DNA of 64,000 bases from Wolfiporia cocos (lineage: Eukaryota; Basidiomycota; Agaricomycetes; Polyporales; Phaeolaceae): assembly GCA_029448655.1 (NCBI GenBank), contig JACCLO010000010.1, positions 1,426,001 to 1,490,000 of the forward strand. The letters run 5' to 3'. Every line of letters begins with the position of its first letter. The stretch's first letter is position 1. A program made the translations under genes and the position numbers. This document shows, piece after piece, positions 10,470-21,238 of the stretch. Below the pieces are notes generated by a model. That model was not told the origin of the DNA, ran no database searches, and saw only the letters and a list, made by a program, of their open reading frames with translations.

Positions 10470-11343
10470 TGGAGCCCCTGATATCTCGATGGGGTCCCAG
10501 TCGTATCCGCACAGCGCAAGCAGACTTAGCAGGTGAAGAGAGCGTCATCGAGATGTACAATCATACAAGTACAGAATTTGGCCCTGTGCAAGTGCTGGTG
10601 ATGAATTATGCCGCATATCCGCGAGATGGTGCCTGTCGCGCATATGTCCCTGGAGCAGTGGAACATGACCATGAATACGAATCTTACATCGTCATTTCTT
10701 GTCGCGAGCGAGTATCTGCGACGCCTCAAGGAGGCATCGGATAGTGCGAAGAGCAAAGCGTGAGTTGTCTTGGTCGGGAGCGCGGCAGGGAAGTACGGTT
10801 CACTTGGGCACGCTGATTACGCAGCAAACAAAAGTGGTGCATCCACTATCTTTGAGTATATCGATAGTTGTATGCTGTTAATTCCTTGACCATTAGCGAT
10901 GATGTATGGTCTTATGCTATCCCTGAAGAACAATACTCGGATGCGTTAATTGCATCGCGCCCGGTGAGTACATGTTGCAGAATCAGCATCACCTGTTTGC
11001 TGCAAGCGATTGAGGAACAGTCTCATTGATAAGCGGATAATTGATAATGGTAAAGGTCCTACACGAACCTCAATGCTTTCGCATGTAGCGGATGATCGGG
11101 AGAGGATGTATCGTATGCTTGCCACGTATATGCATCTGCGCACTTGAGAAAATCAGACTCAAGCTGATGGAAGGATGTAGCACACTTTTGAAGAAAAAAT
11201 GGGATCGCCCGAAGATATTGCTACACAAATTTTTTCGCTATCATCTTCCACGGTATCGGGTCATGTCACAGGGCAAGTGCTGATAGTAGATGGAGGCATG
11301 GAGGGTTTCTTGCAAAACAAACCCGAAGACAGTATGGTCTAAG
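10470..11343 (+). pseudogene. 5'-truncated short-chain dehydrogenase/reductase (SDR) pseudogene
   Basis: Aligns codon by codon with the complete SDR at 51807-52913, from its residues around ETLASQYG to the C-terminus. The first ~45 codons, including the TGxxxGIG cofactor motif, are missing; similarity starts directly after repeat B. Damage is visible. A 2-nt deletion near 10620-10655 shifts the frame. A TGA replaces the serine codon TCA at about 10770 (AAAGCGTGAGTT). The active-site YAANKS stretch is still legible at about 10826, then an intron ending CCATTAG. The NCIAPG motif is at about 10945 and the terminal PEDIATQIF ... GQVLIVDGG block at 11205-11343. Introns sit in the same places as in the 51.8-kb gene. 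Clearly non-functional. Confidence 0.85.
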
Positions 11344-12143
11344 CGGTAGAAAGCAATTTTTGGAGACGATCTTCTTGGATGAATTGTTACGGAGAGCTCT
11401 TAAATCGTCACAGAGAACCTGTGGGCATGAACTTAAGGGCAGTATCTCCTATCATGTATTCCGTATTTGCAGAAAGGCAGATCGCCGTTGCATTTCTGAA
11501 CCATTTCTGAGACCAATGCGGCAGCGTATAGCATCTGCTGCTAATCAAATTCCTGCTCAGGAGTGGATATGTCTATCAGAGTGCCACTAGCAGATGTCGA
11601 TATTCGGTACGAGTCCGAAGTGAAGTGGAGTGGATCGCGTGCGCCGCTTACATACAAACGTGGGATTATCAACTGTTGGGGGTGATTGCTCTCATCCTCA
11701 TCCCCGACGATCCTAGCAAGTGAGTGGCCCGGCGTTGAATGTTACCGTGCTGAGACGAGATCTAAGATCAGACACTGGTTGATCAGCGCTTAGCCGAGAA
11801 AGTCACTCAACTCATCTCTGAACATATTAAACAAACAGACATGTATATCAGGTGCAACGTGCAAGATAGTAAGTTACAGCATAGTGTGTGCAATGCATGT
11901 GCTGGATTGCAAACATTCTAATATCATCCACCGAACACCCATCTGTCATGATCAAGTCCAAGCACGAATCAGATACTCAAACCCGTTACACACTGCGAAG
12001 GGCAGGCGAAGGTTAAGCGCCTGCGGGGCCAGTCGGCACTTCCTCGTACAGCTATGCGATAAGACAATGCACGGTATCGGCATCTCGACTTCCGACACCA
12101 AACATCAGCAGTGAGCATGTCATTGGATTAGGTAGAGCGTACC
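11344..12143. other. Intergenic, no recognised feature
   Basis: Between the end of the SDR pseudogene and the end of the convergent membrane-protein gene. Short open frames only (longest about 76 codons at 11360 and 11884), with no recognisable motif. Confidence 0.5.
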
Positions 12144-13972
12144 TCATATGCACACAGGCACCTGCAAATAGTTTTCCTTCAAATACATCTGGATCACAGT
12201 AACAAAGCCGAAGACAGGGCCGACAGACAAGAGGGCCATCATCATAATGAATCTGGGTCTCTTGAACACTCCTGGAATGCTATGTACGTCCATGGTGTCC
12301 TTGGAGATGGCCCAGAATGGGATGGAGATAACCTGGCTGCAGCAGAGCCACGTTAGCATGCCTGCCCGCTGTATGGAGGTGCTGTGGCCTGGACTGAATC
12401 TGGTCAGGGCATAGATGAGGATGTAGGTAAGCACGAAGACGATGAATATGCAGACGACCACAAGCGTGATTGAATTTTCATCATCGGGTATAGGGATGTA
12501 CTCGTTTGTGACCGCGCCGATGTTGAATCGGCAGACGCGACTGTGGCCGACAACTTGTGCTGGCGCGAACCCGAATCGCTTGGTGGTCCCGCCAGTGCGC
12601 ACGACCAGAAACTCGACTCGTTTACCGCCAACGCTTCGTGATTCGATCGACATCCATGTTTTGACATACGCCTGCATCTCCTGACCTTCTGAGATAACAG
12701 GCTCTATTTCTGGTAAGGTAACAGGCTCTATTTCTGGTAAGGCAACAGGCTCTATTTCTGGTGAAGTAGACTTGGACCTTAAATCATTTTGCGAGGGTTT
12801 GTCATTGTGAAGTAGTTTCTCTTCGACATCGTCCTCTGCATCTGTGATAGACCCAGATGGCTGATTATCAGAATCAAGATGTGCTGCGGGGGAGGTCGAA
12901 TGGGGCATGGAAGTGATGTCCGTGTATGCAGCCTCGGGGGCAGGGGATCTCAAGGTGCCAATAACTCCATCAAATAGAGCTTGAGGTCGAGATGCAGCCT
13001 CCTCCAGAATTGGTGTGCGGGCGACATACAGATAAGGATATTCGGCCACAAGGCCAACAGCGACCAGGTTAACCACGGACATGAGGAGATATTGGATTAC
13101 AGTGAGCCCGTACGCAGCATAGCCGTAGCGATCAATCTGATCGCCACGGGCGTGGTAGAGTGTGTATGACGCGAACAGGACCTGTGTGACGGATATGACC
13201 ATCTTGAGGTAGCTCTGGGATCGTGCAATCTGGATCTTCTCCATGTCTTGCAGCGTCTGCGTAGTGATGGATCCATCTTGAGAGCGGCCCATCCATACCC
13301 AGCGGGCAGGGACATTGTGCCATGAATGCTGCGTTCACTTATTTCCACCTCTTCATATGGATTGACCTTGTCGCCATAAATCACGGGTAGGAGGTTGAAT
13401 GAAGCATAGGAGGCTTCAGCCTCACTGCAGGAAGCAGAATGAGAAGACCATCCTTAGAAAAGTAGTTAGGTGTACATTTCGTCAATGTCATGATATCCTT
13501 CTGGAAGCTGGGCGTAGACGACGTCCTCATGTCCTATTGGAGGCTCCCAGTCCGCTTTCCTGCAGACAAAAACAAGGGCTCTGCCAGCAAAGGCCTGGTA
13601 CAAATGTTGTCGGCCGAGCAGAATACGGTCATACACCAGCGATCCAGATCGTCCGAGACCCGCGAACGGAAGGAATAACGCGATCAGATTCAGAATTAAG
13701 TGGTCGTGCCAATTTCCTCCAGGTATACCAGGAACTGTGGCTGCGTGACTGGCATAATTCGTAGTCAAGAACGTCAAGAGGTTCCAGATCATTTGCCCAT
13801 CTCGTATGCACAGAGATGGCTCTGAGCGGACCGGCAAGGAGTGAACAGACTCGATAAGAAAGCAGAGGAGGGCAACGCTCCATGCGGCCATAGTAATCAT
13901 ATAGCTGTGTCGAAGCGTCAGCCGGGATTGCGATCGTCTGGGAGTGAGTATCATTTTTCGTCTTGTGGCCAT
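12144..13972 (-). CDS. Polytopic membrane protein, basidiomycete-type, function unknown
   Basis: Minus strand, three exons: 13476-13972, 13367-13424 and 12144-13328, giving 579 aa. The introns are 51 nt and a very short 38 nt; frames and phases agree. The start is the ATG at 13972 (MATRRKMIL). Hydrophobic segments lie near residues 24-44, 60-78, 90-115, 225-245 and 255-280. Three more are near the C-terminus (LVVVCIFIVFVLTYILIYAL, MLTWLCCSQVISIPFWAI, FIMMMALLSVGPVFGFVTVI). Together these give about eight membrane spans around a hydrophilic, acidic central loop. That loop contains a perfect-looking triple repeat of eight residues, PEIEPVxL, from a 24-bp tandem repeat. I do not recognise a functional family; transporter or channel would be a guess. 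The gene's 5' end lies only about 135 bp from GC-rich repeat C. Confidence 0.75.
12698..12770 (-). repeat. 24-bp coding minisatellite, three copies
   Basis: The + strand reads GGCTCTATTTCTGGTAAGG three times at 24-bp spacing. On the minus strand this encodes PEIEPV three times in the hydrophilic loop of the membrane protein. In-frame length changes would add or remove eight residues. Confidence 0.85.
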
Positions 13973-14107
13973 CGTGATATCAATGGCTGTGGGACAAACG
14001 AGCTGTTGAAAGTCTGACGGAGGGACTTACGGTGTGGGAGAGAAGGGTGGAGAAGCAGCGAATAGCAGGTCGCCGACACGTAGCGAGAGAGACCGGAGTG
14101 TATATGT

Positions 14108-15746
14108 GTCCACCCCCGCCCGACTGTCCAGGCTCGAAATGAACGCAACAGCGCCTGGTTGACGGGTGATATGCAGACAGACAAGTGGCTGCACTATCCC
14201 TCATTTCAGCTGCGTACTATAGCGCGAGGCGCAGCGAATGCAATATGCGGCCCTAGACCTATCTCGCGCAGGGCTTATTCAAATCCCTCAATGTGCGGCG
14301 TCTTCCCGGCCTGCGGCTCGGCGTATCCGGTGCGTCCGTGGCCCCGCGCTCGAGGTGGACATTGCAAGGCTGCGGAGCGCGCACGCTAGCCGAGGGCGGT
14401 GGCGCGTCTCGCGGCTGTGGCTCAGCTGCAATCTGAAATGCAGATGCGGCGGCAAATGCTTACTGTTGGTCGCCTGTTCCCCGGTACCTCCCATTCCACC
14501 CGCGCTATTGGAATGGTGCGCTTGACTGGTGTGCCGCTCACACCTCGTGAAGGCGCAGTGGCACATTTCACCGCGCTAGTTGATCGCGCGTGTGGACCGC
14601 CCTGTCTACGGCCCCGGCGCCGAGCTCCATGCTCTCCACTACCTCTCATTCCATCCGGTCCTGCGCTATTGGAATGGTGCGCTTGACTGGTGTGCCGCTC
14701 ACGCCTCGTGAAGGCGTAGTGGCACACTCCACCGCGCTAGTTGGTCGCGCGTGTGGACCGCTCTTCCTACGGTCCCGGCGCCGAGCTCTAATGCGGAAGA
14801 TAGGCTGCCAATTCTCCACCACCTCCCATTCCATCCGGTCCTGCGCTATTGGAATGGTGCATCTGACTGGTGCGCCGCTCACGCCTCGTAAAGGCGTAGT
14901 GGCACATTTCACCGTGCTAGTTGCTCGTGCATGTGGACCGTTCTTCCTACGACCCCGGCGCCGAGCCCCAATGCGGCATGACGGACGGGACAGGCTGCCA
15001 AGAGCCCCATGTCAGCCCACAGACGCAAGCGCGCATACCGATCTCTCCGCCATGCCCATGACGGCGCGTCCCCATCAGCAACATCAGCCCATCAACGACA
15101 ACAGTCGTCGGCGACGTGTGGGGCCGTGGGCGACCAAGGCCCTGATCTGTACGTGTGACGTCGCGCGGGCAGGACCTCCGGGACTGCACGCGTCAGCGGG
15201 CGCGCGGCGCATCACCTACATTCTCGGCTCGCGGGCGCCATCACAGCCATGGCCATGGCCACAATCATCCGGGCAGCTCGGCGCCGCGGACGATTGCCAA
15301 GGCCTGAGGGCGTGCTGGCGCCCCACTGCATGACTGGGCGTGCGCACGCCGGTCGCCGGTCGCCGTGCGCAGGCGCCGTGCGCTGCGGTGCGCGCGGGTC
15401 GTGCGGATTTGTCTTGTGGCGCGCGCGCTCGCGGGTGGAGGCGGAGGTGCGCACGGTGCGCGAGATCGAGCGTGCTTATAGGTGCGGGCGTGCAGACTTT
15501 TACTGTGTCCGAGGCACGGTCGAGCGTGTACGGTGCCCGCAGTCTTGGTCCTGGGCGTATATCGGACACTAGCACCCAGCTCCACAGCGCCGTACCGAGG
15601 CTATCTGCTCCGACCGGGCCAGTGATGAGTCAACTGCCGGGCGATGGCGGAGAACAGCGCATGAGGCGCCGTTCCCTGTGGCAGAGAGGATTGGCGTGCG
15701 CCCAATGGCAGCGTTCCCGTGGCCCGGGGCGCTCTGCGCGCCAGGA
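14108..15746. repeat. GC-rich repeat copy C (three internal units)
   Basis: Starts later than copies A and B, at CCACCCCCGCCCGACTGTCC (equivalent to about 1656 in A), and ends at GCGCTCTGCGCGCCAGGACA, as copy A does near 2986. Contains three tandem units. The 247-codon open frame at 14590-15333 is a by-product of these units: the matching frames of copies A and B are broken. Confidence 0.8.
14487..14980. repeat. Three tandem ~165 bp units in repeat C
   Basis: Units at about 14487-14640, 14643-14800 and 14820-14980. Each runs from CCATTCCA(T/C)CC through GCTATTGGAATGGTGC to CCCCGGCGCCGAGC or a variant. Unit number rises 1, 2, 3 from repeat A to B to C. Confidence 0.75.
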
Positions 15747-17133
15747 CAGGTTGCGCCGGACCTTGCGCCGCGATGCTGCGTAAGAGGACGTCCGGCATCG
15801 GTCGCATTTCCGAGTGGGCGCGGCGGATATGAATTACGTCCAGGACGCGACTGCTGACGGGCTTCTGCGTGTGAATGGCAGGCCAAGGCCGCTCTAATGT
15901 CGGCCAGTCGCCCAGGAGGGATGCCGCGCGCAGCATCACCCGCTGCCCCAGTGTTGAGATGCAATCTACCAGGTGATTGCACATCAAGAAGTCGCCACCC
16001 GCTAGACGGGGACCCTGGAGAAGCGTCGTGATCGCATCTCGCGCTAGTCGGGCTGATGAGGCCACTGCGCTCAGCACGCGGACGAGGCCGCGGCCGCCAT
16101 CGGAGTCGCCATGGCGAGCATCCACCGCAGCTGGCTGTGGGGGGTGGGGATCGTCGCGTCCTGCGCGGGCGAGCGCGCGGGCGATTTGAATTGGGAGCTG
16201 AATCTCCGTCGGGCGCTCTGGCGGCCCAGGCACGCGGGACTGCCTCCGCTCGCGGAGGCGCGTGAACGCTTAGCCGAGCTGGGCGTGCGCAATCACATCA
16301 CGGCGGCACTGCTGCGGTGAGAGCGTCAGCGGCGGCGTCGCCGTCAATCATGCTCGTTCGGGCGAGCGTTGGCACTGGTGGGGGCTGTGGGCGAGCGATC
16401 AGGCCGCGGCGAGTGCGTCCGCCCAGTCGGGATTGCAGGCGTTGTTCAGACTGGCCCCGCTGATGGCGAGGCGCGCGGTGCCGCTGCTCGACGCGCTGGC
16501 GGGCAGGCGAGCCGGGGCCGCTGGGGCCACCCGCTGGCCGCTGGAGACGCCTCGATGGCTGTGTGATGCAGCGTCTGTGGTGGCCCGTGCTGGCCATCAT
16601 GCGGCGAGTGCCTGGACGGCGAGCTGATGGCAGACGGCGAGCTGATGGCAGACGGCGAGCTGATGGCAGGCTGTGCTCGCCCAATCCGGAAGGGCAGCGC
16701 GCCGGGTACGGGACACGTGCCGGCCGTGCCAGGACGCCGCTCGCTGGGATCCCTGCCACCGCACACCCGGAGCGCCTCCTCCGCCGTCTTATTCACCTCC
16801 CTCCTTATTTCTCCTTCGTCTCCAGCCCCCGCGAACGCGAGGCTGGTCTAATTCTTTCTGCTCCCCATCCACTATCCCCTATCCGACCTGCTCATAATCG
16901 CCGCACGCGCCTCGCGCCGAGGTCTGTCCCCCGCCCCTTTCTCCCCCGCCACGCTCACCTCGCCCCTCCGTGCGCGTCGCCAGCCTAATGTGAGTCCAAC
17001 CCGGCCATCCGCATCCTTATCGGGGCGCTGACCCGGCCGCGCGGCTGCCCGCAGTTATAGCGTAACGACACAACACTAACTGGCGCATCACGCTCGCTAC
17101 CCCAAGCATCCGTCCAGAGTACTCCCGCCCATA
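15747..17133. other. GC-rich intergenic and STE12 upstream region
   Basis: 15747-16560 is GC-rich, with long open frames on both strands, for example 15601-16233 (-), 16111-16320 (+) and 16433-16627 (+). Some translations look protein-like (on the minus strand, HLVDCISTLGQRVMLRAASL). They change frame and none forms a complete gene, so a decayed coding remnant is possible but unproven. From about 16780 to 16985 the + strand is pyrimidine-rich (CTCCCTCCTTATTTCTCCTT, CCCCGCCCCTTTCTCCCCCG). CT-rich tracts of this kind are common in fungal core promoters, and here they precede STE12. Confidence 0.45.
16617..16670. repeat. 18-bp tandem repeat, three copies
   Basis: GACGGCGAGCTGATGGCA repeated three times without mismatch. 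It is in the STE12 upstream region and not in any supported gene. Confidence 0.9.
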
Positions 17134-19687
17134 ATGGACATGTCCGCCTATCAGCATCACGTCCCAATGGAGGCCTCGTCGCACTCGAGGCCCCCGTCCG
17201 CCCTCTCATCAGCACACTCCTCCCCGCACTTCCACCATCAGCAGCCCGTCTACCCCGAACAGAGCACCAACGGCTACGTCTTCAACCAGCTCGACGCATC
17301 GCTCCACATCGCCACCGGCTCCGCCGGCCCCCACGACCACGAAGCGGGCGAGGAGACTGCCCACCCCCTGCGGCCACGCCCCCAGACGACGCTCTTCGAG
17401 GCGATGGACACGCAGAGCGAGGCAGGCCCCTCGCAGCCGTCCATCGTCGACGCCATGACCCAGGGCCCCGGCCCCAACGGCGGGCTCAGCCGCCCCCTCA
17501 CCCACCAGGAGCGCGAGCTCATCGCCCATCTCGACCGCCTCAAATTCTTCCTCGCGACCGCCCCTTCGCGATGGAACGCGGACGGCGCGGGAACCGGCAT
17601 GGGCCCCGTCGACCCCTCCGCCCTCCCCGTCGGCCACCCGAGCTCGATGCACCCTGCCTTGAACCGCTTCCTTCTGCCGAACTCCGAGTACGTGTCATGT
17701 GTCCTCTGGGGTGGGCTGTACCACATCACGGGGACCGACATCGTCCGGGCGCTGGTCTTTCGCTTCGAGGCATTCGGCCGCCCGGTCAAGAATATGAAGA
17801 AGTTTGAAGAGGGCGTATTCAGCGACCTGCGCAACCTCAAGCCTGGCGTAGATGCGTGTCTTGAGGAACCCAAGGTGTGTATTCCTACATCGCTTGTGTG
17901 GCGCTCGTCCACCCTGCGCGCCTCCTTCGCCGGTGCTGACTGATGATGTGCTAGTCACCGTTTCTGGATCTCCTGTTCAAGTATCAATGTATTCGCACAC
18001 AGAAAAAGCAGAAGGTCTTCTATTGGTGCGCTTCGCCGAACCTTCGCTGCTTCCTCCGATATCTGACCAATACCAGGTTTTCGGTCCCTCATGACCGGCT
18101 ATTCCTGGACGCGCTCGAACGAGACCTCAAGCGCGAAAAGATGGGGCTAGAGCCGACTACCGTCGTCGTCGGCGAGCCCGCTCTTTCGTTCACGTACGAC
18201 CCCAAGCGTTCCCTGTACGAGCAGTTCAGCAAGGCGCACGGCAGCGTCGATGGTGAGGACGAGCTGGAAGCCGCAGTTCGCATCGCTAACGAGGCAGGCG
18301 GCACAGACGCAGAAGGCAGCGACGGAGGATCCTCGCACAACGCGCAAGCATCTGACGCCGAAGCATCGTCCTCAGACGAGCGCGGCAGCGATCGCAGCGC
18401 CTCCAAGGCCCCCGCCAGGAAACTGCCCATGCATGGCCCGAGCTCCCCCTTCTTTTCCATGTTCTCGCTCTTCGAGGGCTCGCCCACCTACAAGCAGCGC
18501 CGAAAGAAGGTGAACAAGGTCCCGCGCCGGAGCCCGAGCAGCCTGGCCCAGTACCCGCCCGAGTCGACCTACGTGGACGAGTACGGCCGTGTTCAAGTGA
18601 TGCGCCCACCAGAGCCCCACATGGACCGCTTCGGGCGCGACACGGAACGCCTGAGCGCCGCAGAGATGTTCGCGGCGCAGGCGCGGGGCGACTTCACCTC
18701 GCAGTCAAACCCCGACGTGATCGTGGGGCAGAAGGAGCGGCAGCGCCGCGCGCTGGACATGCTTGCTGGGCGGCAGACTCGGCCGCTGAGCTACCCCAAC
18801 GGCTACATGGGCCCGCAGCGTGCGGCCAGCCTGCAGCCGTACCCCGGCTCGTCACCTCTTCACTCGTCGCTGGCAATGCAGGACATGGGCGTGCCTGGGA
18901 TGAACGGGATGCCCGCGCAGCAGCTGTACGCAGACCAGATGCAGGACCGCCCGCGGGCGCCCCCGGAGCCGCGGCACACGTACCCGATGGCCGCCGTCCC
19001 GCCGCCGCACCAGCGCTCGCACTCGCAGCCGTACGCTGGCTACCCGGAAGGATGGCCCGCGGGCGCGATGCAGGAGCCGCCGCGGTCCAAGGCGTTCGTG
19101 TGCCCGCTGTTCTCGTGCGGGCGCATGTTCAAGCGGATGGAGCACCTCAAGCGGCACCTGCGCACGCACACGCTCGAGCGGCCGTACCAGTGCCAGTACT
19201 GCCAGAAGCGCTTCTCGCGCTCGGACAACCTCAACCAGCACCAGCGCACGCACACGCGCGCGGGTGCGGGCGCGGGCGCGGGGGACGGCGGCGGCGCGGA
19301 CGCGGACAGCGAGGAGGTCGACGAGCTCGACGGGGACGAGGACGGCGTCGACGGCGCGCTGGACTTTGCGGCCGTCGCGGGCATCGCGAACAACGCGCAG
19401 ATGTACGAGGTCGAGGTGCAGGGCCAGGTGCAGGAGGTGCACGGCGACGAGGAGGGCCTCGTGATGGCGACGGGCGCGCTGAACCCCGCCGTCGGCGGCG
19501 CGGAGGCGGGCCAGGACGCAGCGTACTACCCGCAGACGCTCGCGCCGGCGCTGCGCGGCTCGCCCGAGCAGAGCCCGTTCATGCTCGCGACCGACTCGCC
19601 GCAGTGGGCGCACGCGCGGCCGCACTCGAGCATGTCGTACACGGCGGAGCCCGTCGGCGGGCCGCACGCGCGCATGTCGCCCGCGCT

Positions 19688-19722
<35 letters not shown>

Positions 19723-20336
19723 TTGGCGCGTCCGTGTCCGCGCCGGCGAACAAGGCGTCGTTCGACCACGCCGCGCTGTACCCCGCGGAGCTCGACATGG
19801 GCGGGCCAGGGCCGATCCGGCGGCACAGGAGCGTCACGCCGAACCTCGCGCGGTACGGCGAGCCGATCCGCCGCCCCGTGTCCGCCGCGTTCTCCGACCA
19901 CGGCGCGCCGCAGCCCCCCGCCGCCCGCGCGTACCACCCGTACGCGGTCGCCGCCGCGCACCCGGCGCACTCTGCGAACTCGAGCCCGCTCGCGTACAGC
20001 GTCCCGCTCGGGTACGGCGCCGCGCAGCAGCAGCAACAGCAGCGGCCGCAGGCGTTCGGCGGCGCGCGCGTGCAGGCGCACTCGCACTCGCGCTCGTCGT
20101 CCGGCGGCGGGCAGCTGCAGGAGCAGATGCAGCAGATGCTGACGATCGACCAGATGGACTACGGGATGATGATGATGGACGTCGGGGAGGGCCCGCAGGC
20201 GCTGCCGCAGTTCGACATGTACGCGATGGCGCAGGCGGGGCAGGCGGACGCGTACGGCGCGCACGCGCTCGACGCGCAGGGGATGTACTCCGCGCTCGGG
20301 CACGGCGACGCGCACGCGCACCCGGTGGCGATGTGA
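17134..20336 (+). CDS. STE12: Ste12-type transcription factor with C-terminal C2H2 fingers
   Basis: Three exons, 17134-17874, 17955-18025 and 18077-20336, giving 1023 aa. In other fungi this family acts below the pheromone/invasive-growth MAP kinase cascade and controls mating and filamentation. The Ste12 homeodomain-like DNA-binding region covers about residues 130-300. It includes [36 protein letters not shown] and, across the two introns, [20 protein letters not shown], which fixes both splice junctions. Two C2H2 fingers follow at about 611-664 ([14 protein letters not shown]..., [16 protein letters not shown]). The rest is low complexity: an acidic stretch after the fingers, a Gly run of about 10 (GGC codons at 19690-19720) and a Gln run near 20025. 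Exon 3 has very GC-rich third codon positions, which creates long accidental open frames in other frames and on the minus strand. The ATG at 17134 is the first in frame. Confidence 0.95.
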
Positions 20337-21238
20337 AAAGACAAGACAGGAAGACAGGAGGCAGGAGGCAGGAGGCAGGGATGGGGACTGGGATGGATCT
20401 ACGCTATACTCGCTCTAACGCTAACGACGCCTAATCTACGCTACCCGCTCGCAACCTAATCGCCCGCTCGCTCGCTCGCTCGCAAACACACGCAACCACA
20501 CCTCGGACTCCGCACTGTATCTAGTAAATGCTGTCGCTGTCCTCTCGCCCGCCCTCTTGTTACCGATAATCGTCGCACTCGCACTCGCACTCGCCGCTCC
20601 CCCCCGCACCCCGCCCGCGGTGGTCTGCATTATTCGTCCCCGCCGGGCGTTATATGTCGAATTCGACTTAATTATGCGCGCCAGTCGCGCTTTCTTCCCG
20701 TCGTACATATTGTCGTATATTGCCCCGCTGCTCGCTGTATAGTGTGTATATACAACGTATATTGTTCATATAGTCACGTTGCTTTCAGCCGCTAATGTTG
20801 GTGACCCTCGATACGATCGCGATATCTTATTTTATAGTTACAGCTCGGTCTTGTCTGCGCTGAGGGACAGAGCCACCGCGATTACGGCATCTCGCGTGGA
20901 TGATGCATCTCTATGCACCAACCATTTAGCGAACGCTCAGCTGTCGAGGCCGAGGATTGAGATATTGACTGTCCTTCGCGTATCATTAGGCTCATCTATG
21001 AGCCCACCCCGCTATGACAACTGCCCCCGCGAGCTACGATCCGAATCTCTGTAACCTGCCGCGTTGTTGATGCGCAATTTCGTAATATAATCCCTCGGAT
21101 TCCATCATCTCGGAAGTGGATCTCTGGTGATTGAGTGCGGTGTGGTAGTGTTACGTAGTATGTACGGTGTTTACGTGCGGGGTATGCGTACTGACCAATA
21201 CAGACCATCTCGACGTAAAGACAAACGCAGGTAGCAAC
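20337..21238. other. STE12 3' region and VPS36 upstream region
   Basis: Starts with a short purine-rich tandem array, GCAGGAG repeated at about 20357-20380, in the likely STE12 3' UTR. The rest holds no credible gene. The sequence just before 21239 is AT-richer than the flanking genes. Confidence 0.5.

Noticed and set aside
14590..15333. 247-codon open frame in repeat C
   Set aside because: Made of the translated tandem unit; the corresponding frames in copies A and B are broken or of different length.
18852..20321. 489-codon open frame on the minus strand
   Set aside because: Antisense to STE12 exon 3. Its Arg/Val/His-rich text mirrors the GC-biased codons of the sense gene and shows no domain.
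19052..20434. 460-codon open frame on the plus strand in the +1 frame of STE12
   Set aside because: Shadow of the GC-rich exon; Ala/Arg-only composition, and the STE12 frame carries the real C2H2 fingers.
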